A DNA stretch of 64,000 nucleotides from Tritonibacter aquimaris (GTDB lineage Bacteria > Pseudomonadota > Alphaproteobacteria > Rhodobacterales > Rhodobacteraceae): positions 372,001 through 436,000 of the forward strand of contig NZ_WIXK01000001.1 in the NCBI RefSeq assembly GCF_009617595.1. Direction: 5' to 3'. A program made the translations under genes and the position numbers. Shown here piece after piece: positions 7,413 to 15,985 of the stretch; within the stretch, counting starts at the first letter, position 1, and each line of letters opens with the position of its first letter. The notes beneath the pieces are model-generated. The model saw nothing but the letters and a program-made list of their open reading frames with translations. It was not told the origin of the DNA and did no database searches.

Positions 7413-8473
7413 GCATTGCTGCCATCAATGAACAGTTGCTGCGCGCCATTGGGGTTGGGGTGGCGCTGGTGCGGGCGGATGATCTTAGTTTTGTGTTTCA
7501 CAATCAGCCTTTTGCGGAATGGTTCGGTAGTCCCGACAAAAATGCAAAGCTCACCGATGTGATGGAGACATTACAGATGGGCGATCTCAGCGCGCTGACC
7601 ACCGATGGGCTGCGCTTTTCGTCCGAGTTGCAGATCAAACGCAAACGCCGCACCCTGGTGTTTGCGGTTAATATTTCGCTGACCACGGAAACCGGAACGC
7701 CGCTTTTGGTGGTGGAATGCCAGAATATCACCCGCATTCGCGAACTCGAAAGCATGATCGACAGCTATTCCACCATGGTGGAGCGCAACACCCGCGAGCT
7801 TGCGCGCGAAAAGGAACGCGCCGAACGGTTGCTGCTCAATCTGATGCCGCGCAGCGTCTATGAGGAATTCAAAACCTTTGGCGTGGTCACCCCGCAACTT
7901 TATCCGCAGGTCTCGGTGGTGATGCTCGATTTTGTCAATTTCACTGATTTTGCCTCCAAAACGGATCCAACCGTCACCCTTGGTGAGCTCAACGATATTT
8001 TCACAGCCTTTGACCGCATCGTTGAACAATTTGGCTGCGAGCGGATCAAAACCATTGGTGATGCCTATCTGGCGGTCTCGGGCATGCCGGAACCCAACCC
8101 CGATCACACCAGCGCCGTGGCCCATTGCGCCACCCGGTTTCTGCGCTATCTGGAGCGGCGTAATCAAAGCCACCCGCACACCTGGCAGGCGCGGGTGGGG
8201 CTGGGGTATGGCGCGGTGGTTGGCTCGGTCGTGGGGGTGCAGAAATATGTCTATGACGTTTTTGGCCCAGCGGTGAACCTGGCGGCGCGGCTACAGGTGC
8301 AGGCCGAACCCATGACCATTGTCGCCCCCGCCGCCATGCAGCAGAGGCTGGAGGAAGAGTTTCACATCACCCCGCTGGGGCGCGAAACGCTGAAAGGCAT
8401 TGGTGAGGTTGATATGGTACAAGTGGTACAATCGCTAGAGGACAATCACCAAAAACACGGGCTGCCGGTGTAA
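7409..8473 (+). CDS. PAS-like domain adenylate cyclase (class III)
   Basis: A 354-aa soluble protein. Residues 8-110 look like a PAS fold, 111-145 are a charged coiled coil (ESMIDSYSTMVERNTRELAREKERAER), and 145-340 are a class III nucleotide cyclase domain. Catalytic positions read directly: metal aspartates Asp174 (VMLDFVNF) and Asp218 (IKTIGDAY), adenine-selecting Lys214 and Asp283 (YDVFG), and Asn290/Arg294 (VNLAARL) for the transition state. Lys/Asp rather than Glu/Cys predicts cAMP, not cGMP. There is no membrane segment. The linker motif ERLLLNLMPRSV is the same type seen in haem-associated soluble cyclases. Four-base overlap with the upstream globin gene implies a shared signalling role. 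Confidence 0.9.
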   Translation: MSIAAINEQLLRAIGVGVALVRADDLSFVFHNQPFAEWFGSPDKNAKLTDVMETLQMGDLSALTTDGLRFSSELQIKRKRRTLVFAVNISLTTETGTPLLVVECQNITRIRELESMIDSYSTMVERNTRELAREKERAERLLLNLMPRSVYEEFKTFGVVTPQLYPQVSVVMLDFVNFTDFASKTDPTVTLGELNDIFTAFDRIVEQFGCERIKTIGDAYLAVSGMPEPNPDHTSAVAHCATRFLRYLERRNQSHPHTWQARVGLGYGAVVGSVVGVQKYVYDVFGPAVNLAARLQVQAEPMTIVAPAAMQQRLEEEFHITPLGRETLKGIGEVDMVQVVQSLEDNHQKHGLPV

Positions 8474-8497
8474 TATGATACAATCGGGCAGGGTGGT

Positions 8498-9115
8498 CTA
8501 TTGATCCGGCTCAATCAATCCCAGACCGCGCAGATAGATCCCGATCCCACTTTCCAGCAGGTCTTCGGGCGCAAACGGCGCGGCTGTGCCCGGTGCGTTG
8601 CGGGCAAACAGCTCCACCACCCCGTGGCTCATCGCCATGATATGGGCCGAAAACATCGAGGCAGGCGGGCGTTTATCGGCTGGGATGTGCTGGCTTAATG
8701 CATCTGCGGCCTGTTCCAGGATGCCACGCGCCCGCGCTGCAGCTTCGGCCAGATCCGGGGTGCGATTGACAGAAATCCCACTTTCAAACATCGCAATATA
8801 ATGGCCCGGATGTTTGCGCGCAAAAGCCAGATAGGCGCGCCCGGTTGCTTCAAAGGCGGCAAGCGCAGAAGGCTGGTATTTCTCCGAGGCATGTTGCAGC
8901 AAATCTGCAAACATAACAAAGCCTTGGCGCGCAGCTTCGGCAATCAGATCTTCGCGACCCTCAAAATGGCGATAGACCGCAGCCGGGGTGACCCCCGCCT
9001 GTTTCGCCGCCTCTGACAGGGTAAAACCCGTGGGGCCTTTTACCTCAATCAGGCGCAGCGCTGCCTCAACCAGGGCCTGGCGCAGATTGCCGTGATGATA
9101 GCCGCGTTTAGACAT
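8498..9115 (-). CDS. TetR/AcrR-family transcriptional regulator
   Basis: A 205-aa regulator beginning [20 protein letters not shown], the start typical of the WHG-domain TetR group, with the HTH at about residues 10-55 ([28 protein letters not shown]). The C-terminal half ([19 protein letters not shown]) is the ligand-binding WHG-type domain. The frame continues upstream to 9136, but the ATG at 9115 matches the family start. It overlaps the end of ppk2 by 8 bases, so it is co-transcribed with and perhaps translationally coupled to the polyphosphate kinase gene. Its ligand is unknown. It converges on the cyclase gene. Confidence 0.88.
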   Translation of the reverse strand: MSKRGYHHGNLRQALVEAALRLIEVKGPTGFTLSEAAKQAGVTPAAVYRHFEGREDLIAEAARQGFVMFADLLQHASEKYQPSALAAFEATGRAYLAFARKHPGHYIAMFESGISVNRTPDLAEAAARARGILEQAADALSQHIPADKRPPASMFSAHIMAMSHGVVELFARNAPGTAAPFAPEDLLESGIGIYLRGLGLIEPDQ

Positions 9116-9977
9116 CAAGCATATCCGGCCCGCCACAAATCAATTCATCGCAAAAGGCAATCGCGGCCTCGTCTTTGTTGTCATAGTCCACCGCGCTGAG
9201 AACGGTGGAAATCGCTGCCAGTCGCGCGCGGCGTTTGTCATCTGATCGAACCACCGTCCAGGGCGCCGCCAGTGAATGGCTGCGATCCAATGTTTCGCGA
9301 ATGGCAGCGCTATAGTCATCCCAAAGCGCCAGCCCGTTTACATCGACCGGGCTCAGCTTCCATTGTTTCAACGGGTCGCTTTCACGCGCCAGAAACCGGC
9401 GCAATTGTTCCGCACGCCCCACATTGAGCCAGAATTTAAACAGTACAATCCCATCATCCACCAGTGCCTCTTCAAAGCCGCGCACCTGATGGAAGAAGCG
9501 TTCGCGCTCGAGATCGGTACAAAAGCCAAACACTTTTTCCACCACACCGCGATTGTACCAGCTGCGATCAAAGAATGTGATCTCTCCGGCTGCGGGCAGA
9601 TGGGCAATGTAGCGCTGAAAATACCACTGGGTCTTTTCCGCATCCGTGGGTTTGGGCAGCGCCACCACCCGCGCGCCCCGTGGGTTCAGGTTTTCGCGAA
9701 ACCGCTTGATTGTACCGCCTTTGCCAGCAGCGTCGCGGCCTTCAAACACAATCGCCACCCGTTTGCCGCGCGCTTTGACCGAGGCCTGCAGTTTCACAAG
9801 TTCGACCTGCAACGCGTCAATGGCGCGCTCATAGTCCTTGCGCGCCATGCGTTCGCCGTAAGGGTAGCTGGGGTTCAGGATCTGGTCTTTCTCGGCCGAT
9901 TTGATCGCTTTGCGCACCTCTTTGGGCGCATCTTCCCTGTGGTAGCGGCTGATGGCCCCATCAAACGGCAAAGACAT
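9108..9977 (-). CDS. ppk2: Polyphosphate kinase 2
   Basis: A 289-aa PPK2-family protein: Walker A in [10 protein letters not shown], the lid-type region [13 protein letters not shown], Walker B in FFDRSWYNR, and FWLNV. PPK2 enzymes move phosphate between polyphosphate and nucleoside mono- or diphosphates. The one-domain length and the sequence [13 protein letters not shown] fit class I, which phosphorylates nucleoside diphosphates, but class cannot be fixed by eye. The ATG at 9977 has an AGGAGG Shine-Dalgarno at ideal spacing; two earlier codons in frame start with TTG and are unlikely. Its stop overlaps the TetR regulator gene. Confidence 0.92.
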   Translation of the reverse strand: MSLPFDGAISRYHREDAPKEVRKAIKSAEKDQILNPSYPYGERMARKDYERAIDALQVELVKLQASVKARGKRVAIVFEGRDAAGKGGTIKRFRENLNPRGARVVALPKPTDAEKTQWYFQRYIAHLPAAGEITFFDRSWYNRGVVEKVFGFCTDLERERFFHQVRGFEEALVDDGIVLFKFWLNVGRAEQLRRFLARESDPLKQWKLSPVDVNGLALWDDYSAAIRETLDRSHSLAAPWTVVRSDDKRRARLAAISTVLSAVDYDNKDEAAIAFCDELICGGPDMLDV

Positions 9978-10078
9978 GATCAAACCTCCTGATATCGCAC
10001 TGATTTATCAGTCAAAGTCTAGCGGGACGCGACCCCAAGTGAAACCCCGCCCAAAACCTAAACCAGATGCTGTGCTGT

Positions 10079-11017
10079 TTACGCGCGCAGATCAGTGCTT
10101 TCCTGGCCGATCTTTGAGATATCAAAGGTGGTGGTTTGATAGATCTCGCTGATCCAGTTGCCATACAAAAGATGCGCATGGCTGCGCCAGCGGTTCAGCG
10201 GCGCGCGGCTGGGATCATCATCGGGGTAGTAATTCACCGGCACATCAATGGCGCTGCCACCGGCAACATCGCGATCATATTCCTGCTTCAGCGTGTCGCT
10301 GTCATATTCAAAGTGGTTAAAAATATAAAGCGCACGATGTTTGGGATCTTCGATCAAACAGGGGCCAACCTCGGGGCTGCTCAACAGAGTGCGCAGATCG
10401 GGACGCGCATCAATATCGGCTTGCAAAATCTCGGTCCAGCGGCTCACCGGGATGACGCAATCATCTGAAAAACCACGCAAATACGGCGAGGCCGGATCCA
10501 TATTCTGATGCCGGTAACAGCCAAAATACTTGGCGTCCAGCAGCTGTTTCTCCACCCCGTGGAAATGGTTGATCATCGCCATGCCGCCCCAGCACACGCC
10601 AAAGGTGGAATGCACATTGGTCTGGGTCCAGTCAAAGATCTGGCGCAGCTCATCCCAATAAGTCACCTCATCAAACGGCAGATGTTCAATCGGCGCGCCG
10701 GTGATAATCAGCCCGTCGAATTTCTGATCCTTCACCTCCTGAAAGGTGCGATAAAATTCTGCCATATGGGCGGCGGCGGTGTTTTTGGTCTGATGCTCGC
10801 TCATACGAATGAGCGTCAGCTCAATCTGCAAAGGCGTTGCCCCGATCAGGCGCGCAAACTGGTTTTCGGTCTGGATTTTTTTCGGCATCAGATTGAGCAG
10901 AGCAATCTTTATTGGCCGGATATCCTGACGCGCAGCCTGATCCGGCGACATGACCATCACGCCTTCGTTCGTCAGAACGTCAAAGGCGGGCAGGTCAGAG
11001 GGGATCTTGATAGGCAT
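10079..11017 (-). CDS. metA: Homoserine O-acyltransferase MetA
   Basis: A 312-aa protein of the MetA family with the opening [29 protein letters not shown] and the catalytic cysteine in [10 protein letters not shown]; the His/Glu partners lie in the later IFNHFEYD block. MetA activates homoserine with succinyl- or acetyl-CoA for methionine synthesis; substrate choice rests on single residues in the active site and is not assigned here. The 85-base region ahead of it contains a hairpin (11049-11071), so the mRNA leader may be structured. It lies downstream of a P-loop ATPase gene on the same strand. Confidence 0.94.
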   Translation of the reverse strand: MPIKIPSDLPAFDVLTNEGVMVMSPDQAARQDIRPIKIALLNLMPKKIQTENQFARLIGATPLQIELTLIRMSEHQTKNTAAAHMAEFYRTFQEVKDQKFDGLIITGAPIEHLPFDEVTYWDELRQIFDWTQTNVHSTFGVCWGGMAMINHFHGVEKQLLDAKYFGCYRHQNMDPASPYLRGFSDDCVIPVSRWTEILQADIDARPDLRTLLSSPEVGPCLIEDPKHRALYIFNHFEYDSDTLKQEYDRDVAGGSAIDVPVNYYPDDDPSRAPLNRWRSHAHLLYGNWISEIYQTTTFDISKIGQESTDLRA

Positions 11018-11048
11018 TGTTCACGCAGTCCTTGCAGTTTGTATCTGA

Positions 11049-11071
11049 GACCGAGGTGTTTGCCCCCGGTC
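11049..11071 (-). promoter_or_regulatory. Hairpin in the metA leader
   Basis: On the minus strand GACCGGGG pairs with CCTCGGTC across a 7-nt loop; one pair is G-U, which pairs in RNA only on the metA strand. No T run follows, so termination is unlikely. The word GGTCTC occurs on both sides of the hairpin as a direct repeat. It does not match the SAM-II riboswitch consensus as I remember it. Confidence 0.4.
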
Positions 11072-11102
11072 AGGTGGTTTAAGAGACCAGAAAATAGTCA
11101 GC

Positions 11103-11966
11103 CTAGGCTTGGTCCTCAAGAGCCTTGGCGATCAAGTTTATGAAATCCTCTTCCGTCTTCACGGCGGAGATCTCTTCGGCGGTGACCGTCACCCCCCAAT
11201 TTTTGGCCATTGCGGCATAGCGGGGCTGACGATGGGCCAGCGCCTGGGCATAGGTCCAGCGGATAAATTCATCCGGCTCCACCGCATCAGCGCTGATATC
11301 TTGTTCTTTTAGATATTTATCCCAGCTACGGTTAAGAAACTCTGGCTGATACGACATCGGCTTGGGCGCGCGATCAAACCGGCGCACCAGCTCCTCGGTA
11401 TGGGCGTCACTGCCTTTGATCCAGACCAGCAGCGTGTGTTTGGAAAGCTCGGTCAGGATCGGATCTTTGGGGTTGTCCGCATCGACCCATTCACAGATCG
11501 AGCCACCACTGTCGCAGATGAAATTGTCATAATTATAGAGCGTCTGCGAGCGGTTGATGAAATATTCCGTATCCATCAGCGCTCGGATTTCTGCCTGGCG
11601 GAATTGCTCCTGACGGCGGCGGTATTCATCAATCAGCAGCCCGCCTTTGTCCGGGTTGCCGGGTTTACCCAGATAGGCCGCCATCGGCGCCAGGTTTTCA
11701 AAGCTGATGTTTGAGCCAATGTAGATCGAATCCGACAGCAGCAGCTCGCGCAGAAACGGCACTTTCATCGCCTCGGCCTTGGCGTTATCGGCGATATATT
11801 CCCCCATGTAGCGGGTGCCAATGCGGTAATCGATCGAATAGTGGAACCAGTCTCCAGCACCACGCAGCACGTTTGACACATAAGTCTTGCCCAGACCCGA
11901 CATGCCAAAAAACAAGATGCGTTTATGCGGCGCATCACGCCACGCCTGTGCAGAAGAATACAACAT
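11103..11966 (-). CDS. P-loop ATPase of unknown role
   Basis: A 287-aa protein with a Walker A loop FGMSGLGKT near residues 20-28 following a hydrophobic strand (KRILFFGM). Later segments include NYDNFICDSGGS, which could be the Walker B/acidic region, and a charged C terminus. The N-terminal layout resembles adenylate-kinase-like or shikimate-kinase-like P-loop folds, but I do not recognise a named family. The gene lies upstream of metA on the same strand with 85 bases between, and behind a DMT exporter. No membrane segments or signal peptide. Similar ATPase genes next to metA are known to me from roseobacters, from memory only. Confidence 0.7.
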   Translation of the reverse strand: MLYSSAQAWRDAPHKRILFFGMSGLGKTYVSNVLRGAGDWFHYSIDYRIGTRYMGEYIADNAKAEAMKVPFLRELLLSDSIYIGSNISFENLAPMAAYLGKPGNPDKGGLLIDEYRRRQEQFRQAEIRALMDTEYFINRSQTLYNYDNFICDSGGSICEWVDADNPKDPILTELSKHTLLVWIKGSDAHTEELVRRFDRAPKPMSYQPEFLNRSWDKYLKEQDISADAVEPDEFIRWTYAQALAHRQPRYAAMAKNWGVTVTAEEISAVKTEEDFINLIAKALEDQA

Positions 11967-12040
11967 GGGTTATCCTGATCTTATGCCCTGCGCGGGCCCT
12001 GTTCACGACTTGCTAGCCAGTGCGTGAAGGCGGGTCAATG

Positions 12041-12925
12041 CTAGAGGCTGCGTCGGCTCGCCGTGATGTTGAGATAATTGCCCGCAAAAATCACCACCGC
12101 GCCAGTGATCACCCAGATGTCGATGGCTTCATTGTACAAAACCATCCCCACCAGCGCGATCGCGGGCAGGCGGACAAAATCGATTGGCGTCACCACCGAA
12201 ATCGGCGCAATCGCCAATGCATTGGCCAAGCAGAAATGCGCAGACAATCCGCAGATCCCCACCAGCACCAGCCAGGGCGCGGTTTGCCAGGTGGGCCAGG
12301 TGATCACCCCATCGTAACCCATTGCCACCACACCAAATACCAGCTGCAGCGTGGTCAGCCAGAACAGGATCGATCCAATACCTTCAACCTTGGTCAGGCT
12401 CTTGGTGACCACATTGGTCAGCGCAAAGAAAAACGCCGCAATGGCCGCCAGCGGAATGCCGATGTTCCAGACCCCAACACCGGGGCGCGTCACAATCAAG
12501 ATCCCCGCAAAACCAATCAGCGCCGCCACCACCTGCACCCGGCGGATCTGATCCTTGAGCAGGACAGACGCCAGCACCATCGCCCACAAAGGTGAGGTAA
12601 ACTCCAGCGCAAACACCTGCGCCAGCGGTGCCACCGCAATCGCCCAGAACCACAGGTTCTGTCCGGTGAAATGGGCCACATTGCGCAGCATATGTTGGGG
12701 CAATCGTTCACGGCGTACCTGTGACCAGCTTTTGGTCAGGCTCAGCGCGGCGAATACAATTAACATGCTCACCAGGCTGCGAAACGCCATGATTTCAAAG
12801 GTATCATGGGTCGCGCTCAGCTCTCGTCCGGCCACTGCCATGGCGGAAAACGATACAATGCCGCCGGACATCCAGAGGACTGTTCGAAACAATACGGACT
12901 GTTCTGGTACAACTTCGGTGGTCAT
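12041..12925 (-). CDS. DMT-family (EamA) exporter
   Basis: A 294-aa membrane protein with about ten hydrophobic segments arranged as two EamA repeats (first half ending near TRPGVGVWNIG, second starting IPLAAIAAFFFALTNVV). Family members export amino acids and other metabolites or drugs across the inner membrane; the substrate cannot be told. The ATG at 12925 has GGAG at suitable spacing; the open frame extends to 12964. The gene stands alone on the minus strand, 74 bases upstream of the P-loop ATPase gene. Confidence 0.85.
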   Translation of the reverse strand: MTTEVVPEQSVLFRTVLWMSGGIVSFSAMAVAGRELSATHDTFEIMAFRSLVSMLIVFAALSLTKSWSQVRRERLPQHMLRNVAHFTGQNLWFWAIAVAPLAQVFALEFTSPLWAMVLASVLLKDQIRRVQVVAALIGFAGILIVTRPGVGVWNIGIPLAAIAAFFFALTNVVTKSLTKVEGIGSILFWLTTLQLVFGVVAMGYDGVITWPTWQTAPWLVLVGICGLSAHFCLANALAIAPISVVTPIDFVRLPAIALVGMVLYNEAIDIWVITGAVVIFAGNYLNITASRRSL

Positions 12926-13023
12926 GCGTGTATCTCCCGCCTCCACAAGCCCGCCATTCACCACAAGGTCAAGGGGGAAACGCTGTGCATAACCGCACAG
13001 TGCTAACGCAGATCTGCAATGTA

Positions 13024-13305
13024 TCAGTCTGTATCAAGCTGGCGGATTTGGTAGTTGCGGGCAACATTGCGGCTGATTTTACCCCAGTCTGACGCCTTCA
13101 CCCGTGCCTGATGCGCGTCAAAGGCGGCTTGGTCGACAAAACGTTCCAGCACAGAAAAACGTCCGGCCACATCTGGCAGCTCATTCACTTCAAACAGGAT
13201 GCAGCCCGACCCAAGCCGGGTCAGGCGGATATGCTCCTGCAAGGCCACGCGCACCAGATCAAGCTCATCCAGTGGTACATCAATATATCCGCTCAGCTCA
13301 ATCAT
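13024..13305 (-). CDS. Small antibiotic-biosynthesis-monooxygenase (ABM) domain protein
   Basis: A 93-aa single-domain protein with the ferredoxin-like ABM fold pattern: an N-terminal strand, EHIRLTRLGSGCILFEVNE, and FSVLERFVDQAAFDAHQA, which matches the YgiN/putative quinol monooxygenase signature W.F.E.w.s..a...H. Members act without cofactors on quinols or aromatic compounds, or degrade haem; no substrate is evident. Its start overlaps the ydcF stop (ATGA), so it is translated with ydcF and guaA. Confidence 0.8.
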   Translation of the reverse strand: MIELSGYIDVPLDELDLVRVALQEHIRLTRLGSGCILFEVNELPDVAGRFSVLERFVDQAAFDAHQARVKASDWGKISRNVARNYQIRQLDTD

Positions 13306-13940
13306 CGCAGCATCCAGTGTAGGTTATCCGCGCCCAACGCGGTGAACGCCGAATAGGCCAGCGCCCGCGCGCCATTGATCCAGATTTTTGCCACTTCCGC
13401 AACCAAAAGCCGTCGGGGCAGCTGGTCTGGCTGAACCGCCAGCAGCTGCAGATCGCGTGCGCCAGCCCAATAAAACGACGCCGCCGCGCGGGGCAGATGA
13501 AATGTGTCAGTCACAAGGATCAGATCCCGCGTCGCAGGCAGTATTGGCAGGGTAAAGATCGCGTTCTGAAGCGTTGATTCTGAACGATCTTCCACCACTA
13601 TCGCACGCTCGGGCACCCGCATATCCCGCGCCAGTTCCGCCATCTGGCGGGCGGTCGCTGCCGCATCATGGGTGGTGTTGCCGCCGCTAAAGGCAATCAG
13701 TGGCGCAAGACCCGCGTGATAGGCCGCAATACAAAGCTCTGCGCGCGCCTTGGTGTAGGTGCCCAGCGTGCCATCCGCCCTAAGCCCCGCCGCCAGACAG
13801 ACAATCGCGGTGGCCGGTTCAAACGTGGCAAGATCCTTGCGCGGCCAGTGATAGCTCCACAGGTAGACCGCGCCAAATGTCAAAAGGCCGAGGAAACCCC
13901 CGGCCTTCAATAACCACAGACTGCGGCGGATTATTCCCAC
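13302..13940 (-). CDS. YdcF-like (DUF218) membrane-anchored protein
   Basis: A 212-aa protein with one N-terminal hydrophobic segment (residues 8-28) and a DUF218 domain: [13 protein letters not shown], the switch region [30 protein letters not shown] and [19 protein letters not shown]218 proteins are linked to envelope and cell-wall processes, and YdcF binds SAM in E. coli; the precise activity is unknown. It overlaps guaA by 10 bases and is followed with overlap by the ABM gene, so the three form one minus-strand operon. Confidence 0.85.
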   Translation of the reverse strand: MGIIRRSLWLLKAGGFLGLLTFGAVYLWSYHWPRKDLATFEPATAIVCLAAGLRADGTLGTYTKARAELCIAAYHAGLAPLIAFSGGNTTHDAAATARQMAELARDMRVPERAIVVEDRSESTLQNAIFTLPILPATRDLILVTDTFHLPRAAASFYWAGARDLQLLAVQPDQLPRRLLVAEVAKIWINGARALAYSAFTALGADNLHWMLR

Positions 13941-15490
13941 TCAATTGTCCCTGGAGGTTTGGAGGTGATGTCATAGGTGCAGCGGTTGATGCCTTTGACT
14001 TCATTGATGATCCGGGTTGCGGTTTCACCAAGGAATTCATGGGTGAACGGATAATAATCCGCAGTCATCCCATCAACGGAAGTCACCGCGCGCAATGCAC
14101 AGGCGTAATCATAGGTGCGCCCGTCGCCCATCACACCCACGGTGCGGACAGGAAGGATCGCAACAAAGGCCTGCCAGATTTCATCATAAAGACCGTGTTT
14201 GCGGATCTGGTCGATATAGACCGCATCAGCTTCGCGCAGGATCTCCAGCTTTTCGCGGGTAATCTCACCGGGGCAACGAATGGCAAGGCCCGGCCCTGGG
14301 AAGGGGTGGCGGCCAATAAAGCTTGCAGGCAGGCCCAGTTCGCGGCCCAGCTCACGCACTTCGTCTTTGAACAGCTCGCGCAGCGGCTCTACCAGCTTCA
14401 GGCCCATTTTTTCCGGCAGACCACCCACATTGTGGTGCGATTTGATGGTGACCGAAGGCCCGCCCGAGAAAGAGACCGATTCAATCACATCCGGATACAG
14501 CGTGCCCTGCGCCAGGAACTCGGCCCCTTCGATGGTGTCGGCGTGTTTCTGGAACACATCAATAAAGAGCTTACCGATGATTTTACGCTTGGTTTCGGGA
14601 TCAGACTGGCCGTCCAGCTCGCCCAGGAACAATTCCTGCTCATCGGCGTGAATGAGGCGCATGTTGTAGTTGTCGCGGAACATGGTGACAACTTCTTCGG
14701 CCTCACCCTTGCGCAGCAGACCGTGATCCACAAACACGCAGGTCAACTGATCACCAATGGCTTCGTGGATCAAAACGGCCGCAACCGAGCTGTCAACGCC
14801 GCCAGAAAGGCCACAGATCACCTGTTTATCGCCAACCTGTTCGCGGATCTTTTCGATCATCTGCTCGCGATAGGCGCCCATGGTCCAGTCGCCTTTGAAC
14901 CCGGCCAGTTTGACAAAGTTCTCATAAAGCTTGGCACCATTGGGGGTGTGGTGCACTTCGGGGTGGAACTGCACCGCGTAGAAATGGCGCGAGACATCAG
15001 CGGTAATGGCATAAGGCGCATTGGGGGAGGTGCCGTAGACCTCAAACCCCGGTGCGATTTCAGAGACGTGATCGCCGTGGCTCATCCAGACCTGCTCGTC
15101 ACCGTCTGCAAACCAACCGTCCAGAATGTCGAGGCTGTTTTTCGGGGTCACAAAGGCACGGCCAAATTCCGCAGTGCCATGGCCGCTTTCGACTTTGCCG
15201 CCAAGCTGGGTCATCATGGTCTGCTGACCATAGCAGATGCCAAGGATCGGCACGCCCAGATCAAAGATCTCCTGCGGCGCACGCGGAGACCCTTCGCGGG
15301 TCACACTGTCGGGGCCACCAGAAAAGATCACGGCTTTGGGCGCGAACTCACGCACAAATGCCATATCAACATTCTGATAGGGGTGAATTTCGCAATAGAC
15401 ATTCAGCTCGCGCAAGCGACGGGCAATGAGCTGCGTCACCTGGCTACCAAAGTCGATGATAAGAAGGCGGTCGTGGGATGTCTCTGTCAT
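13931..15490 (-). CDS. guaA: GMP synthase (glutamine-hydrolysing)
   Basis: A 519-aa two-domain enzyme that turns XMP into GMP. The N-terminal class I glutamine amidotransferase has Cys86 in GICYGQQ and the His-Glu pair in FHPEV. The C-terminal synthetase has the PP-loop GLSGGVDSS and the dimerisation domain ending [16 protein letters not shown]. The frame stays open for 36 codons upstream, but the ATG at 15490 ([17 protein letters not shown]) is the family start. The promoter region carries a 16-bp perfect palindrome at 15539-15554. Confidence 0.97.
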   Translation of the reverse strand: MTETSHDRLLIIDFGSQVTQLIARRLRELNVYCEIHPYQNVDMAFVREFAPKAVIFSGGPDSVTREGSPRAPQEIFDLGVPILGICYGQQTMMTQLGGKVESGHGTAEFGRAFVTPKNSLDILDGWFADGDEQVWMSHGDHVSEIAPGFEVYGTSPNAPYAITADVSRHFYAVQFHPEVHHTPNGAKLYENFVKLAGFKGDWTMGAYREQMIEKIREQVGDKQVICGLSGGVDSSVAAVLIHEAIGDQLTCVFVDHGLLRKGEAEEVVTMFRDNYNMRLIHADEQELFLGELDGQSDPETKRKIIGKLFIDVFQKHADTIEGAEFLAQGTLYPDVIESVSFSGGPSVTIKSHHNVGGLPEKMGLKLVEPLRELFKDEVRELGRELGLPASFIGRHPFPGPGLAIRCPGEITREKLEILREADAVYIDQIRKHGLYDEIWQAFVAILPVRTVGVMGDGRTYDYACALRAVTSVDGMTADYYPFTHEFLGETATRIINEVKGINRCTYDITSKPPGTIEWE

Positions 15491-15538
15491 GTTCCGCCAA
15501 TACGTCGAAGCCGCTGTCATGGCAAGGGTGAATAAAGG

Positions 15539-15554
15539 CAATTTGCGCAAATTG
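15539..15554. promoter_or_regulatory. 16-bp perfect palindrome upstream of guaA
   Basis: CAATTTGCGCAAATTG reads identically on both strands. It is centred 56 bases upstream of the guaA start, a good place for an operator. No regulator is encoded next to it, so the binding protein is unknown. Confidence 0.5.
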
Positions 15555-15985
15555 AACGCGAAGATTTGTGGCTGCAAACAAAGGGTGTATCGGCGCAAAT
15601 TTTCACGTGTTCAGGGAACATCGCAGCTTTGGGAAAGACCATAAAGATCAAACCCGTCTTCGCGGCCAGGTGTGATACGAACGGCGATTTCAACCGGGCG
15701 GATAGGTTGCAGGTTGGTTGACCCAACCACCGGCAGAATGCTCGCGGGATGGGCCGAGCATTGCCGATTGCCGCGGCATGGAAAACTACCGCGCCTGTAC
15801 CGTGCCTGCGCTGGGACTTGCGTCGAGATCATCATGATCAACCGGGATGACAACTATTCGAAATAGCGCAGATGAGCCCATCTACATGTCGCATTTGAAA
15901 CGGATGCGCCGCTTCTTTATGGCACTTGCCCCTAGATCTTGGATATCTGTCGAGAAACCATAAGATCTGTGCCGAGGAAAAACAC
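15555..15985. other. Spacer between guaA and the mttB-like gene
   Basis: The 431 bases contain no confident gene. Two short ORFs overlap on opposite strands: 15611-15853 on minus (80 codons, TTG start only) and 15672-15866 on plus (64 codons, GTG start, several rare codons). The minus frame ends with a codon pattern that looks more gene-like, but I see no family, signal peptide or convincing ribosome site. The promoter and leader of the plus-strand methyltransferase gene must lie at its right end. Confidence 0.4.

Noticed and set aside
11018-11102. SAM-II riboswitch upstream of metA
   Set aside because: The leader lacks the conserved SAM-II core as I remember it; only a simple hairpin is visible, so it is reported as an unnamed structure.
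13877-15535. 552-codon plus-strand ORF opposite guaA
   Set aside because: It is the antisense shadow of the whole guaA gene; guaA has all catalytic motifs, the shadow has none.
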